Below, piece by piece: positions 48,553 to 59,010 of a stretch of 64,000 bases of DNA. The notes under the pieces are model-generated. The model did not search any database. It saw only the letters and a program-made list of their open reading frames with translations, and had not been told where the DNA came from. How positions within the stretch are numbered: position 1 is the stretch's first letter; each line of letters opens with the position of its first letter. A program made the position numbers and the translations under genes. Origin of the DNA: Amorphophallus konjac (Eukaryota; Streptophyta; Magnoliopsida; Alismatales; Araceae); NCBI GenBank assembly GCA_022559845.1, contig CM040125.1:288038200-288102199 (forward strand). The letters run 5' to 3'.

Positions 48553-48564
48553 GCTCTGATACTA
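48553..48564 (-). other. Primer binding site of element E
   Basis: The minus strand reads TAGTATCAGAGC, one mismatch from the initiator-Met-tRNA site, close to the 5' LTR end. Confidence 0.8.
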
Positions 48565-48571
48565 CTTTAAC

Positions 48572-51500
48572 TATCACGCCTCGAGGTTATGCAGCGGAAA
48601 ACAATCAGAAACGTGAACAGTCGGCTAGTATGCCTCAAGTGAGCAATATAATCAGAGCGCTAACACATTCATACATAAGAATTAAGTGCTCAATATTTGA
48701 CAAAAATCTAGCTTTTATTGATAATGATAATCAAATTACAAATGTATTTGACTCAATTCACTAGACTCAAATAAAGGAAAAATACATAGACTCGACTTGA
48801 CTTATGACTCTACTAAGTCTTCTCTCGATCTTTAATCACTCCCGGATCCACCACTTGAATAGTTTGAATCCGACCCGCTAGAATTTCCTGAAAAAGATTG
48901 AAAAAAGTAGGGAATGAGCACACATGCCCAGTAGGTATCTTCGTATCAACATGAAGGCAATGTTTAAATAATTAACATTTTAGCTCTAGAGTAAAGACAC
49001 ATAAAATACGGTAAAACATGCGGTGTAAAACCAAAGTAACACAAGTAACATGATATCAAGAATACAAATTGAGAACATGGTTGAGCAAGTTTATAGCAAG
49101 AATATAAATTTGGCCTTTCATGAACAAGAATGTACTTTTTCATAACTATAAACGCTATGTACTAGAAAGTCATGTAACGAGAATGTACTAGCAAGCATGT
49201 AATTTCACAAGAATGCCTCGTGAGTATTCGTCGATTTCACCAGTTTATAAAAAAAATACTCCCAGCGCAATGTGACGTCAGTGTTCATCATACCCCATGG
49301 TTTATAGTATGTTTCCGACTATCTGTCGAGGGGACTAGAGTGGAGCCCTTGGACTCTGTCCGTGCCCGCTCTTGCATCTTCAATTTATAAATCAAGCTAC
49401 TTCCACGAAAATTGAAATATGGCCAATAAAGTAACAAGTTCAAACTATGGTTCCATGATAACAAATATCAAGGTAAGAATGCTTCAATTAAGAATATACG
49501 AGTTCAAAGATTTGAGTTAGAACTAGGTTATGCTATGGAGAAAAATTGGCAGCATAACGGCATATTCTCTACTTTCCATAAGTTATTAATATCTTAGTTG
49601 ACAAGCTAGTGCTAAGTTTCAAGCAATTATTAGACTATCTAGGAACTGGGAAAACCCCAACCCAAAGGTCAAACCTCGGGTTAGACAGAGTCAAGGATAA
49701 AGCGGTCGTTTACTAGACCGTTTACCTACTCAAGCAATTTAGATAGGACCATTTAAGACAGGCATGAGGTCATGTCTAGACCGTTTTATGGACAGAGTCG
49801 ACGCATGAAGAAAGAAGGTGTCGACGCATTGAAACCTTCTGGAGCCTTGCGGTCATGGCATGGCCGCTTGGGGTCTTTAGCGGTCAAATAATGAGCCGCT
49901 AAGTGCCTCTAGCGGTCGTCCACAGGCCGCTAAGGTCCAGAACACCAAAAACACCGGTTAAGTGATTTCTAAAAATTGGGTTTTTAGGGTACAACCAGCT
50001 CGGCGTCCTAGTGGGAATCCCAAGCTCGCAGAGTCTTACAGAGGCCTTGAAACAAGATCACCTAGTCCGGTGGAAGGAATATCCAATGGAGAGGATCACA
50101 AGTCCAAGATTTGTATGCTTAATGTGCCAAGTGTAATTAATGACATCATACGAGAATACGTGCCATATACTTAAGAAAAGACTTAAGATGAGAGTGAGAG
50201 CATGATAAAATAACGATCAACCAAAACTAGACAAGTCATGAACCATATGAATTTTAATGTAAATACAAAACTATATGGTTTTGATATCAAATTAATATAA
50301 TAATCAAAATAAATCTTGATCATGCTCATACTGAATTCTGGATATTTAACAGGAAAAATGAAACATGATTTCGAGCGCAAAATAGTATAATTATAGGGTT
50401 ACTAAGATGTAAAGTTCAACTAGGCTCGGACTAGTTCTTAGAACCAGAAACGGTCAGGGACTAGTCGCCAGAATGAAAGAAACGGTCTTGCGATAGACTG
50501 CCCTAAAGGGTACAAACAGTCGTTCATTAGACCGCAAAGATTTTCTTGCGGTCCCTTTTAGGCCGCCTTCTGCCTGTCTGGCAGAAGGTTATAAAACAAG
50601 GGATAATGTTTAACTTAGGACAAGTTATGCATGGAATTCATCGAATCATGCTGTAAAATTATGCTAGAAAGGTAATAGACCAGGAACATGCATGGGTTTG
50701 TGTAAAATAGATAAAAATCTACATCTTAATTGCATTAGGGCTAAGGTCATGCATGGAAAATAAAACTAGATGCACAGTCTCAATAAAACAGTAAATACTC
50801 TGAGTACAATGCATGAAATCGACTGCAACTTGAGAGCTTTTACTCCTAAGATCATATTTAAGCCATTCATGAGATAACCTACCTCTGGTCTGGGCTTTAG
50901 ACTTCGAATTTAGGACTGGAAGTCAACCCTAGTTTCTACTTGTTCTGAACTGAACTAGCAGCTTCTTACCTTTCTAACTCCTGATTCCCTTCACCTATGA
51001 TAACGAAAATTGGAGGGTAGAAAGAGGGTCCTAAGGTGAACAATTAAGTCTAAATAACCATCTTCTAATTACCTCATTTAGGACTTTTAATCAGCTGACC
51101 TTCTTGGGTTGTTCGCATAAGTTCTTGGGTTACTTGCACTAAACTAGCATCTTTGCAGGCCTTTAAATTCTTGTAAGCTTGATCTCCTAGAACAAAATTT
51201 TGAGGTAAATTAGACCTTACTATAATGAACGAAATCTTCTTAAGAACTTACCTTAAATAATGCTTCGTTACCTTCGTTCCACGCGAGCCAAAAGTAACGG
51301 TCGCACATGTGAAACTTGGGATCTATTTATAGGGTTAGCTAGGGTTTTGAGGATTTGAGCGAACCTGGAGTCATAAATTGGAGTAGAGTTAATCCCTAGA
51401 GAGTTCTAGAGAGTCATCTATGCCAAGTAGCTTCGATCCAAGGTGATTAGGTCGCCAAAGATCCAAGCTTTTCAAGCTTTCTTCCATTCACGGAACTGGG

Positions 51501-51837
51501 TTGCTTAGCGGTCATAGACAGACCGCTAGGTGGGTCTGGCGGTCGCGCGATAGATCGCCAGGCTTCATAAAATCTGAAATTTTTAGATTTTCGTATTATT
51601 CCTCATTTATCCCCTAAATTGATGTATATAACTCTAATTTGCATTTCTATTAATGGGCTTGGGTCTAAAAGCCTTGGAATTGGGTCTTTGGGCCCATTTG
51701 AGGTGGGCTTAGCCCTCTAGTTGATATAGGGTATTTAAATGGATTAAATAAATCCTTAAGTATCCATTAATCCTTTAATTATGCCTAATAATTATATTTA
51801 ATCCTAAAAAATTCCAAGAAAATTCTGGGGCGTTACA
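48572..51837 (-). repeat. Element E 5' LTR
   Basis: 3266 bp, starting TGTAACGCCC at 51837 on the element strand and ending with a mutated terminus (TATCA on the plus strand instead of TGTCA). A TATA-like CTATAAATAGA lies at 51322-51332 (minus). Hairpin units are at about 49700-49935, 50480-50585 and 51505-51565, as in the other LTR. Confidence 0.9.
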
Positions 51838-51842
51838 TATCT

Positions 51843-52687
51843 AAATCAGATTTGTCATTATTATGCACGTAGCACTTTGATCCGAATGCTTTAAAGTAGG
51901 CCAAATTGGGTTTCTTACCTTTCAACATCTTATAACGGATTTTCTTACATTTTGGCCTAACCATGGCCCGGTTGATTATGTAGCAAGCCGTGTTTGCAGC
52001 TTCAGCCCAGAACCTTCTTGATAGTTTGCTCTCAATTAGCATTGTCCGAGCAATCTCCACAATTGTCTGGTTCTTTCTTTCCACAACACCATTTTGTTCT
52101 GGGGTCCTGGGAGAAGAAAATCTGTGAGTTAATCTTTTTTTATTACAGAATTCAGAAAATGAGGAGTTCTCAAACTCTCCTCCATGGTCAGATAGGATTG
52201 TAGAAATTCGAAACTTACTTTCATGCTTTATCTTTATGAAGAACTTCTGAAATTCAGAGAAGGCATCATTTTTATTTTCTAAGAAGAAAATCCAAGTGAA
52301 CCGGCTAAAGTCATCCACCACCACATATCCATACTTCTTACCATTGATCCTGGCAGTTCTGGTTGGCCCAAACAGATCCATGTGCAGAAACACATAGGGC
52401 ATAGATGACAGTGGCTCACCTCTAAGTTTGAAGGATTTTCGGGTTTGTTTGCCTAGGGAACATGCTTCACAGACATGAGTGTTCCTTTTGTAGGGGAGTT
52501 TGGGCAGACCTCTCACCATACCATACATCGCCAACTTGTGCAATGTGTTGTAGCTGACATGGCCAAGTCTTTTGTGCCACAACCACGCGTCACTGGGCTG
52601 ACTGGCAGACAGGTAGAGGTTTTCTGAAAAAGGACTGTCAAGATCTACAATATAAACATTATTTACTCTCTGTCCTACAAACTTCAC
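51843..52687 (-). pseudogene. Element D integrase (Ty1/Copia)
   Basis: The minus strand encodes a gag-pre-integrase zinc finger (WHKRLGH, then CEACSLGKQTRKSF) and the integrase core (DLFGPTRTARINGKKYGYVV, ILSDHGGEFENSSFSEFC, PRTPEQNGVVERKNQ) ending AFGSKCYVHNNDKSD. The acidic triad appears intact. The frame is truncated by insertion of E, with the rest of pol resuming at 35448, and a stop separates it from the protease upstream. Confidence 0.9.
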
Positions 52688-52759
52688 AGCATCAGAATTC
52701 TATTCAAAAATTTTACATTCCTTGGCATCGAATAATACCTTGTGGCCTTTGTCTCACAG

Positions 52760-53014
52760 TTAGCTTATGCTAAGCAGATTGTGCTCAAGGCCTTCAACAA
52801 GCATGATGTTTTCAATGCAATTGGAAGAAGTCTTACCTATGGTTCTTGTGCCAATGACAGTTCCTTTGTCCTTGCCTCTAAACCTCACCTGACCTCCTTC
52901 TTTCCTGATCAAATGGATGAATTTCTTCTTATCTCTAGTCATATGCCTCGAGCAACCGCTGTGTAAGTACCATCGGTTGTGATAGGTTGCTAGGCATTCA
53001 TGCACATAAGACAT
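52760..53014 (-). pseudogene. Element D protease (active-site Asp replaced)
   Basis: The minus strand reads WYLHSGCSRHMTRDKKKFIH, then IENIMLVEGLEHNLLSIS. The copia protease motif is normally WYLDSGCSRHMTG; here the catalytic Asp codon has become His, so the protease would be inactive. A stop follows LLSIS. Confidence 0.87.
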
Positions 53015-53449
53015 TAAGCAGAAATTTTTGGAACCTAAACAAATTTAGCTCCACATTCATAGTTGAATGCATGCAATAAGTTCTTTGGAATCCAGACTTA
53101 CTTGAAGGATCTTATTCTCTGGCCGGACCAGCATTGGTTGGTAGTGTGTCTAGGGTGATTATAGATGTAACAAACAGATTTCGTGAAATTCATTGAAGAT
53201 GTGTTGAGTTGTGGCCTAGATCGTGGGTTTCTAACTGGGTTGAAATGGGTATGATGTGTGCCCAAGTTTGTCTGGCCATTGAACCTTCTTTGATTATTGA
53301 ACCTATTTTTCTATTTGAAATAACCAGATGAACTGCATTGACCTTGTGAGACAGTGCGTCGACACTGTGGTCATGGTTTAACTTGTGGCCTAGCAAAGGT
53401 GTGTTGACCTGGTGGTGCAATGTGTCGACCTGATTGGTTTTGCTGACTA
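53015..53449 (-). other. Element D gag/protease linker remnant
   Basis: Degenerate copia sequence between the protease and the H insertion point. Frames are broken, and Cys/His-poor repeats of GTCGACAC-like segments encode short His/Asn-rich stretches (for example HKLNHDHSVDALSHKVNAVH). No intact domain. Confidence 0.5.
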
Positions 53450-53880
53450 CACTATTATAAAAATAGAAATATAAGGTAAAATTCTTATGCCTTTTAAAAT
53501 GTCGAAATTTGCCATCTATTCTATTAGAAAGCGGAAAGAGGGCGAATTATATTCTGCCTTCTATTCCACTGTCTTCTATATAAATAGAAGGCAGAAAATG
53601 AATTTTAGAAGGCAGAAACTTTAAAAGACAGAAATGATAGTTATAGAAGATGATTTTTTTTTCGCCATATAAACTCATGATCGAAGGCATTATGTGTGCC
53701 CTCTATTATTTTTTAGAAGATGATAATTTCTGTCTTCTAAGATCTATATAGGAGACAAGTATTTTTGCTTTATATTTTTGCCGTATAAGTTGTCAAAATA
53801 AGTCAATAGAAGGTAAAATTTTCTGCCTTCTATACTTACATCAGAATATAAACTATTATCTTTAAAAGGAGTCTTGTTCT
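53450..53880 (+). repeat. Element H left subterminal repeats
   Basis: Repeated TAGAAGGCAGAAA, TTCTGCCTTCTAT and variants (AGAAGACAGAAAT, TCTGTCTTCTA) in both orientations. The matching set is at 58795-58990. Confidence 0.75.
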
Positions 53881-54479
53881 CTATATAACCTGTTATATTT
53901 AATGATAGTTCTTCTAAAATAATTTCTCACGAATAAAATAATGTTTATGTGCATTTGGGGAAATAAAAAGCACATGTGAAAGCAAACGAGGAATGACCTC
54001 AAACGGAGTTTTGTAACACTAGTAAGAATAGGGAAACGTGCACTCTCATCACTGAATGGATTCAGAATGAATTATAGGTAAGTCAAAATGGATCTTGAGT
54101 ACACACCCTGTTTCACAACATGTAAAATATGACGTGGAATACAAAGATGGACAAGAATGGTCATATAGCCTCCAAAGTAGTGGCTCAATGCTGAAAATTA
54201 TTGGTTGAACGTTGACAAAGGCATCTATTCCACATTCAGGAGTGTAAATACATCGCCATAGGAAGAAGAAAAATGGATTTAGAATACATTCCGGACCATC
54301 CGAAATGGCTTGTGCATCCACCTGTCTAAAAAAATATATGTAATTTCGCTTCAGGATCCTTCGCTTCTCCACTTTGGCAACTTCTTTTGATATCTTTCCA
54401 GCTTCGTTTTCGGAAATAAATGTTGCATTCTTTGCCTTCTTCCCCAAGATTTCCTGTCTAACTTGTTCATCGGGAAAGA

Positions 54480-54572
54480 AATTGCCATCTTAAAATAGTC
54501 CTGTGCATCTTTGTAGGATCAGGACTTGCACATAAGATCATTAAAATCTGACTTATCATCTTCAAATGAATC
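54480..54572 (-). pseudogene. Captured kinesin exon (frameshifted)
   Basis: After an AG acceptor (TTTTTGTAG) the minus strand reads DSFEDDKS, then after a 2-nt deletion ILMILCASPDPTKMHRT in a shifted frame. This is the segment that follows the LTMLLQ motif in plant kinesin motor domains. It continues leftward into an open frame (54049-54447 and just upstream: KKAKNATFISENEAGKISK) whose origin I cannot name. Confidence 0.75.
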
Positions 54573-54668
54573 CTACAAAAATGGAAGACATTAGAAGGGA
54601 GGGGGGAAAATCTATCAATCATAAAAAATGAAAACAGTCAAGGTTATATGTTGGGCAAAGAAGCTTAC

Positions 54669-54779
54669 CTGTAGTAACATCGTTAGCTTGCTATCTCTAA
54701 AGGGGACATGAGAATCACCATTTGCAATTGATTCAACAACTCTTTTCAGAGCTATATTTCCCTGGTTGATTTTGGCAGT
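54669..54779 (-). pseudogene. Captured kinesin motor-domain exon
   Basis: 37 codons between an AG acceptor and a GT donor on the minus strand: KINQGNIALKRVVESIANG and HVPFRDSKLTMLLQ. These are hallmark kinesin motor sequences (neck of switch II and the helix contacting microtubules). The exon itself is intact, and the next exon follows in the expected order. It is a fragment, not a working gene. Confidence 0.9.
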
Positions 54780-55311
54780 CTATAATTTAAGGAAATGCTT
54801 CAGGATGACACACTTATTAAATCTAAGTTTTTATTTGAATGAAGTCCAACTAAAAGCATATGTCCATCCGAAGGTACTCTAACTTAACATCAGATGGAGA
54901 GCTGAAGGCAGTCTAAGTAAAAATCAAACACCACTTATGGAAACCACACAACCTCTTTAGAATCTCTTAAAGAAAAAAAAATGTCAACTGATAAATAGAA
55001 CATCTTCAGTAAGGATGCTACGTGCATAAACTATGGGGCACAAAGGCTATATATATAGCAGACCAGACACTATGTAGAGAAAAATCACTATAATGAACAG
55101 ACTGTAAGAATATGAGAACATGTGATTTTCATGCACGTAGATCCACTAGTAAATTAATCTCTCCACAATTGCAAATTATCAAAATTTTACAAGTAGATTC
55201 TTCATACGAGAAATTATACAGCAATACCATTGAAGATAAGACAGAAGATGTCAGATGCATCCAGGATCGAGAACATTATTCAAAAAATATATATATATCA
55301 TAAAGGTTTAC

Positions 55312-55371
55312 CTCAGGGCATGATTGAGAATCATCAAGGTTGTTATTAAGGAATATCCATGAAAGAATCCC
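55312..55371 (-). pseudogene. Captured CMP-sialic-acid-transporter-like exon 3
   Basis: The minus strand reads GFFHGYSLITTLMILNHAL, then a GT donor. It follows the 55485-55606 exon in the order of plant CMP-sialic-acid/UDP-galactose transporter-like genes (Golgi nucleotide-sugar antiporters). The expected AG acceptor is not apparent (ATG instead), so splicing is probably lost. Confidence 0.78.
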
Positions 55372-55484
55372 ATGAACATGTAAAAGATTACATGGTATTT
55401 ACTAAACTTCAAAAGGATCATATGCTTTGAATTACAAGATAGGCAAAAAAATGACAGCATGAATACACACATCTTCAAGCTTAC

Positions 55485-55606
55485 TTGTTCATGACTGCAT
55501 CAAAATCCTGAATAACAGTTGCAACCACATTGAATATCATACCGAACACATATAACCAAAAGTTTTGAACATTGATATTTCTTGAAGGGCGCTTTTTCAT
55601 AATAGC
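55485..55606 (-). pseudogene. Captured CMP-sialic-acid-transporter-like exon 2
   Basis: The minus strand encodes AIMKKRPSRNINVQNFWLYV and FGMIFNVVATVIQDFDAVMN, a transmembrane segment with the loop conserved in plant CSTLP proteins. Both splice borders are usable (TTCAG acceptor, GTAAGC donor). Confidence 0.9.
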
Positions 55607-55854
55607 CTGAATTTCGGACAGGTACTGTGTAAAAGCAATTATTCATTAGAGAAAATGAAGCAGATCATTCTAAGTGCATGAAATAAGAAGAGAACAAAAT
55701 CCACAAATGTAATGACATTTTCTATCTACAAGAGAAAAAAACAAATGCACCCAGACAAACTCTCAATTCAAGACTGATGCACAGGATTTTCTGGCTCCAC
55801 AAAACCTAAGTACCCATTCAGAGTGAATTCATAACAGAGGCTCAAGGGTGGTAC

Positions 55855-55896
55855 CTCTGTGTAAACACCAACAAAACCACTTAAAAGTGCCATAAC
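55855..55896 (-). pseudogene. Captured CMP-sialic-acid-transporter-like exon 1
   Basis: A 42-nt exon (VMALLSGFVGVYTE) between TTTACAG and GTACC on the minus strand. The sequence GVYTE immediately precedes IMKKRPSRNINVQNF in the plant protein family, so the three exons keep their native order. Confidence 0.85.
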
Positions 55897-55899
55897 CTG

Positions 55900-57650
55900 T
55901 AAACGTGGCATACATTTAAATGTTTTTAAGCATAGAGAAGACCATGAAAAAAAATATATAGTCAATTAAATGTGCCAAAAGCTCATGAATTCTCTAGCTC
56001 ACAATGGCCATCATCCATCCTTGAAAAGGAGTTTGAAGAACACGATCTGAACTGCAACACATAAGACGTTGCAAATATACGTATGGACTTTCGCTCAAAA
56101 CTAATCAAGCCACCAATTGGGCTATTTGAACTGCATATCAAAAATAACATGGTATGGCCCTGTTTTAGCTCACAAGGTAAACATGGGAGGCACTAATGCC
56201 TAACTGTGCTAACAAGTATAGTACAGATGGCCTATACTGCAACAATTGTTGGTGAGTCACAAGTACAAGCACAACACAATACAAAGAATTGGAAATAAGA
56301 GTGCTCAATAAATGCATTGTGATATTTATATATTGAATAAGTGTGCTCAATACAAGCATATATATGCACAACACAATACAAAAAATTGGAAATCATCAAC
56401 ACACAGTCTCTGAAGAATCTTTAAAAAGCCCAAAATATATATCCAGCCACTCAAACACCAAAGCAATGCAAAAGAAAATGACTGCTAGCAACTACTTGAG
56501 CAAGCCTAAGGACCCAGTCTTTCAGTCTAGTGCCCTCCAATTCTCATTGTGATACACAAGAAAGGTCAAAGAAGAGACATTCAAACTTCAACCGCATGAT
56601 ATGTTAATATGAAAAATTGAAATATGACATCCGCTCGAACTCTTCAAGAGAAGATCTCTAGGGAAGCAAGTTTTATTTCAAAGAAATTTTGGTTGACAAA
56701 CCACTTTATAGAATCTTCTTATCACACAACCATTGTCAAAGCTTCAATTGGCAAAGTAGACAATAAATGATCAGAGCTTGCCATTCTTAATAAATAGTCT
56801 CCAGTTCCAGATTCAATATGCACAATGCAGGATGTCCATGTCAAAGTTTCTTAGCACCATGATAGGACTGCAAGCCATATCTTGAACACCGCATGTTCAC
56901 ACCACATTGCAAACATTAGGTTAACATGACTATCTTATCACGTACAAGATACATAATAAGATATTGGTGGACATAACCACTGATGTTGTACCAGATTGCT
57001 GGGTTGGCATCCCAAATTCATCTCATTAGTTCAGCATTGAAAGAATCTCTACTTCACAAGGACATCCATCTCTGATTTATTTAAGAGACCCCCATTAATC
57101 ATGCCATTGAATCTCTGAACCATTGTCACATTCATTGAACAATTCTACAAAGGCATCATAAACCTCTCTAATCAGTGTATGATGCCATTAAAATTATTGC
57201 CACAATCTCATCCTGTGAATATATATATTCTTAACCTACCATCACACAAATTGACTTCTTAAAGCATCCAAGGAAAGATCTTTAAGAAATGACAAAACTG
57301 AAATTTAGAAAATTAAAGGGGGGATGTTGATATCTGAAATCAGATTGTACGACCCCTTTTACTTGCTTAACAGTCAACCTCAAATCTTTTGTAGTGATCT
57401 CTTTTCTTAGGTAATTACAAATATTGTGGAAACATAACCCAGATCCAATGTATTTTCTTTCATTCTAAACTCGAATATGCATATAGCCCATTGATGTTTA
57501 GCAAAAAAAATTAGAATCGATTCAAGAATTAAACAGTAATCTTTTTTTAAACATGAATTAAACAGTAATCTATCTATATCTTTGTTTTAATATAACCTAC
57601 TCATCTTGACAATTTCATGTGTTTTATAGAGTTGCTTCCACTCCCATGGT
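55900..57650. other. Element H interior without assigned gene
   Basis: AT-rich sequence resembling intron or flanking DNA. Short local repeats occur (GCACAACACAATACAAA at about 56270 and 56367). Open frames are under 85 codons and not recognised. Confidence 0.5.
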
Positions 57651-57651
57651 C

Positions 57652-57706
57652 AATCAAAATGAAAATTACATTTGGAGCTGCCCAAGGGCTCGCTTTCCTC
57701 CAAGAC
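57652..57706 (+). pseudogene. Captured protein-kinase fragment, plus-strand piece
   Basis: The plus strand reads KITFGAAQGLAFLQ, close to the KIALGAAQGLAFLHEAE segment of receptor-like cytoplasmic kinases. It is followed at once by unrelated sequence. The companion piece at 58278 is on the other strand, so the parent gene was broken and inverted. Confidence 0.6.
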
Positions 57707-58277
57707 ATGCTTACCTGACAGTAAATGCTAATGATGCACAAAAGATCATTTTCTATGCGAAGAAAGACCACTTGGATGCAAAAAAGGACCATCTTATGGT
57801 ATTTTTACACGTCATTGGCATTGTTAATCATATAAATGAGAATTCGAATCCAGGGGAGATAGACATGTAATTTTCATTCTAACAATGGTTTACTCATGTA
57901 TGTACCTTTTTATCAGAAAGATCATTGTCATTCATGACCTTTCTTATGGATTATTGTCTAACTGGTTGTCCAAATGGAGAATGTTATTCTTACGTGATTA
58001 TCAAAAACACCAAATTTTGGATGGTTGAATTTATACTCATGTCTTGACACCAGCAGGTTTGCTAGGACACATTGTATTAGATGGCATCTAACTAAAAACT
58101 TAGAACATGATTAGTCTGCACTGAACTGATTACATCCTGCACATGAGAATTGACATGAATGCAAGGGGATTTTGTCTCAAAGGATTTCAACAGGACATGC
58201 TTACCTGACAAGTAAAAGTTAAGCATGTGAACTTAGATAGAGTGCAAAAAGTAGTAAAAATATAGCTATGTACTAAC

Positions 58278-58365
58278 CTGGTCTAACAAAATGTTGGATG
58301 TCTTAAAATCACGGTAGATGACTGGCCTTTCCGCCACTGGAAACAAGCCTAGGTGCTCGAGAAGG
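58278..58365 (-). pseudogene. Captured protein-kinase fragment, catalytic-loop exon
   Basis: The minus strand reads VAERPVIYRDFKTSNILLDQ before a GT donor (GTTAGT). This is the catalytic loop of plant receptor-like cytoplasmic kinases (Asp of YRDFK, Asn of SNILLD). The upstream part has diverged (HLGLFP instead of an AFLHEAE-like stretch). Confidence 0.85.
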
Positions 58366-58794
58366 AGAGACACCGCCACTGGCCTGAGAAACCCTAGGTG
58401 AAGGTGAGAAGGCGGGAAGGGGTAGAAGCTCCCGCCACCAGTAAGCCGCTATTGCACAGCTCACCCCCCACTGGCGCTAGCTGCCGCCGCCAGCCGCTGT
58501 TCCTACCGCGCCCCTACTTCGCCCCACCGGCGTCGCCAGCTTGCCCCTCCGCACAGCCGCTCAGCTTGCCCCGTCACGCCCTTGCCTGCCGTCGTGTTCG
58601 TCACCCACAGTCGCCGTCGTCGCCGGCCGTGTCGCCCTCCTGTATCCACCATCGGCCGCCAATAAGTGGGTGGAAGAGGAAGGGGGAAAGACGGGGAAGG
58701 AGAGAGGAAGAACGAGGAGAAGAGAAGGAGGAAGGGTTTAGTTTCGGGGGACAAAAAGGGGGGCAGGGGGTAAGAAAAAGGTGTTTCCAAAAGA
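58366..58794. other. GC-rich low-complexity segment in element H
   Basis: A Pro/Ser/Ala-coding GC-rich stretch followed by a GGA/AGG-rich tract. Open frames run on both strands (58398-58871 plus, 58503-58805 minus), as expected from composition. It may be a captured 5' leader or promoter; no protein match is recognised. Confidence 0.5.
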
Positions 58795-58990
58795 ATAAAA
58801 GGCATAATTATAGTAGTGCCTTTAATTTATTAAATCTTATAAGACATAACTTAATATTCTACCTTCAATAGAAGATATTTAACATAAATAGAAGACAAAT
58901 TTTATTTCTGTCTTTTAATCTTTGGAAGATAAGGCATAATTTTTTTTTACCTTTTATTTTCTGCCTTATATATGTAAGTTTTTAGTAATA
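58795..58990 (-). repeat. Element H right subterminal repeats
   Basis: Motifs AGAAGACAAATTTT, TTCTGTCTTTTAATC and AAGGCATAATT, ending CTGCCTTATATATGTAAG then TTTTTAGTAATA, mirror the left end. Confidence 0.7.
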
Positions 58991-59010
58991 CTAGGGCCGC
59001 ATCGACCTTG

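Larger units (their letters stand above)
35449..51837 (-). mobile_element. Element E: degenerate Ty3/Gypsy chromovirus containing element F
   Basis: A complete minus-strand element (16.4 kb including F) flanked by TATCT at 35444-35448 and 51838-51842. Parts: 5' LTR 48572-51837 (3266 bp), primer site, gag-pol remnants 43905-48325, polypurine tract, and 3' LTR 35449-43856. Removing F with its TSD (4944 bp) and one 198-bp tandem copy from the 3' LTR gives 3266 bp, exactly the 5' LTR length. The protein order matches A and B, but stops and frameshifts are frequent, so E is the older insertion. Confidence 0.93.
53450..58990. mobile_element. Element H: CACTA-like element with fragments of three host genes
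   Basis: The left end is CACTATTATAAAAA. The right end, read inward, is TATTACTAAAAA, lacking the expected terminal CAC. CTA is present on both outer sides (53447-53449 and 58991-58993) as a 3-bp TSD. Both ends have several hundred bp of subterminal motifs of the type TAGAAGGCAGAAA and its complement. The interior carries exons of a kinesin, a nucleotide-sugar-transporter-like protein and a protein kinase. No transposase was found. The identification as CACTA rests on the ends, the TSD and the subterminal repeats; the right terminus is imperfect. Confidence 0.72.

Noticed and set aside
53450..58990. Functional kinesin or transporter gene
   Set aside because: Only a few exons of each are present, with a 2-nt deletion in the kinesin, a lost splice acceptor in the transporter piece and inversion of kinase pieces.
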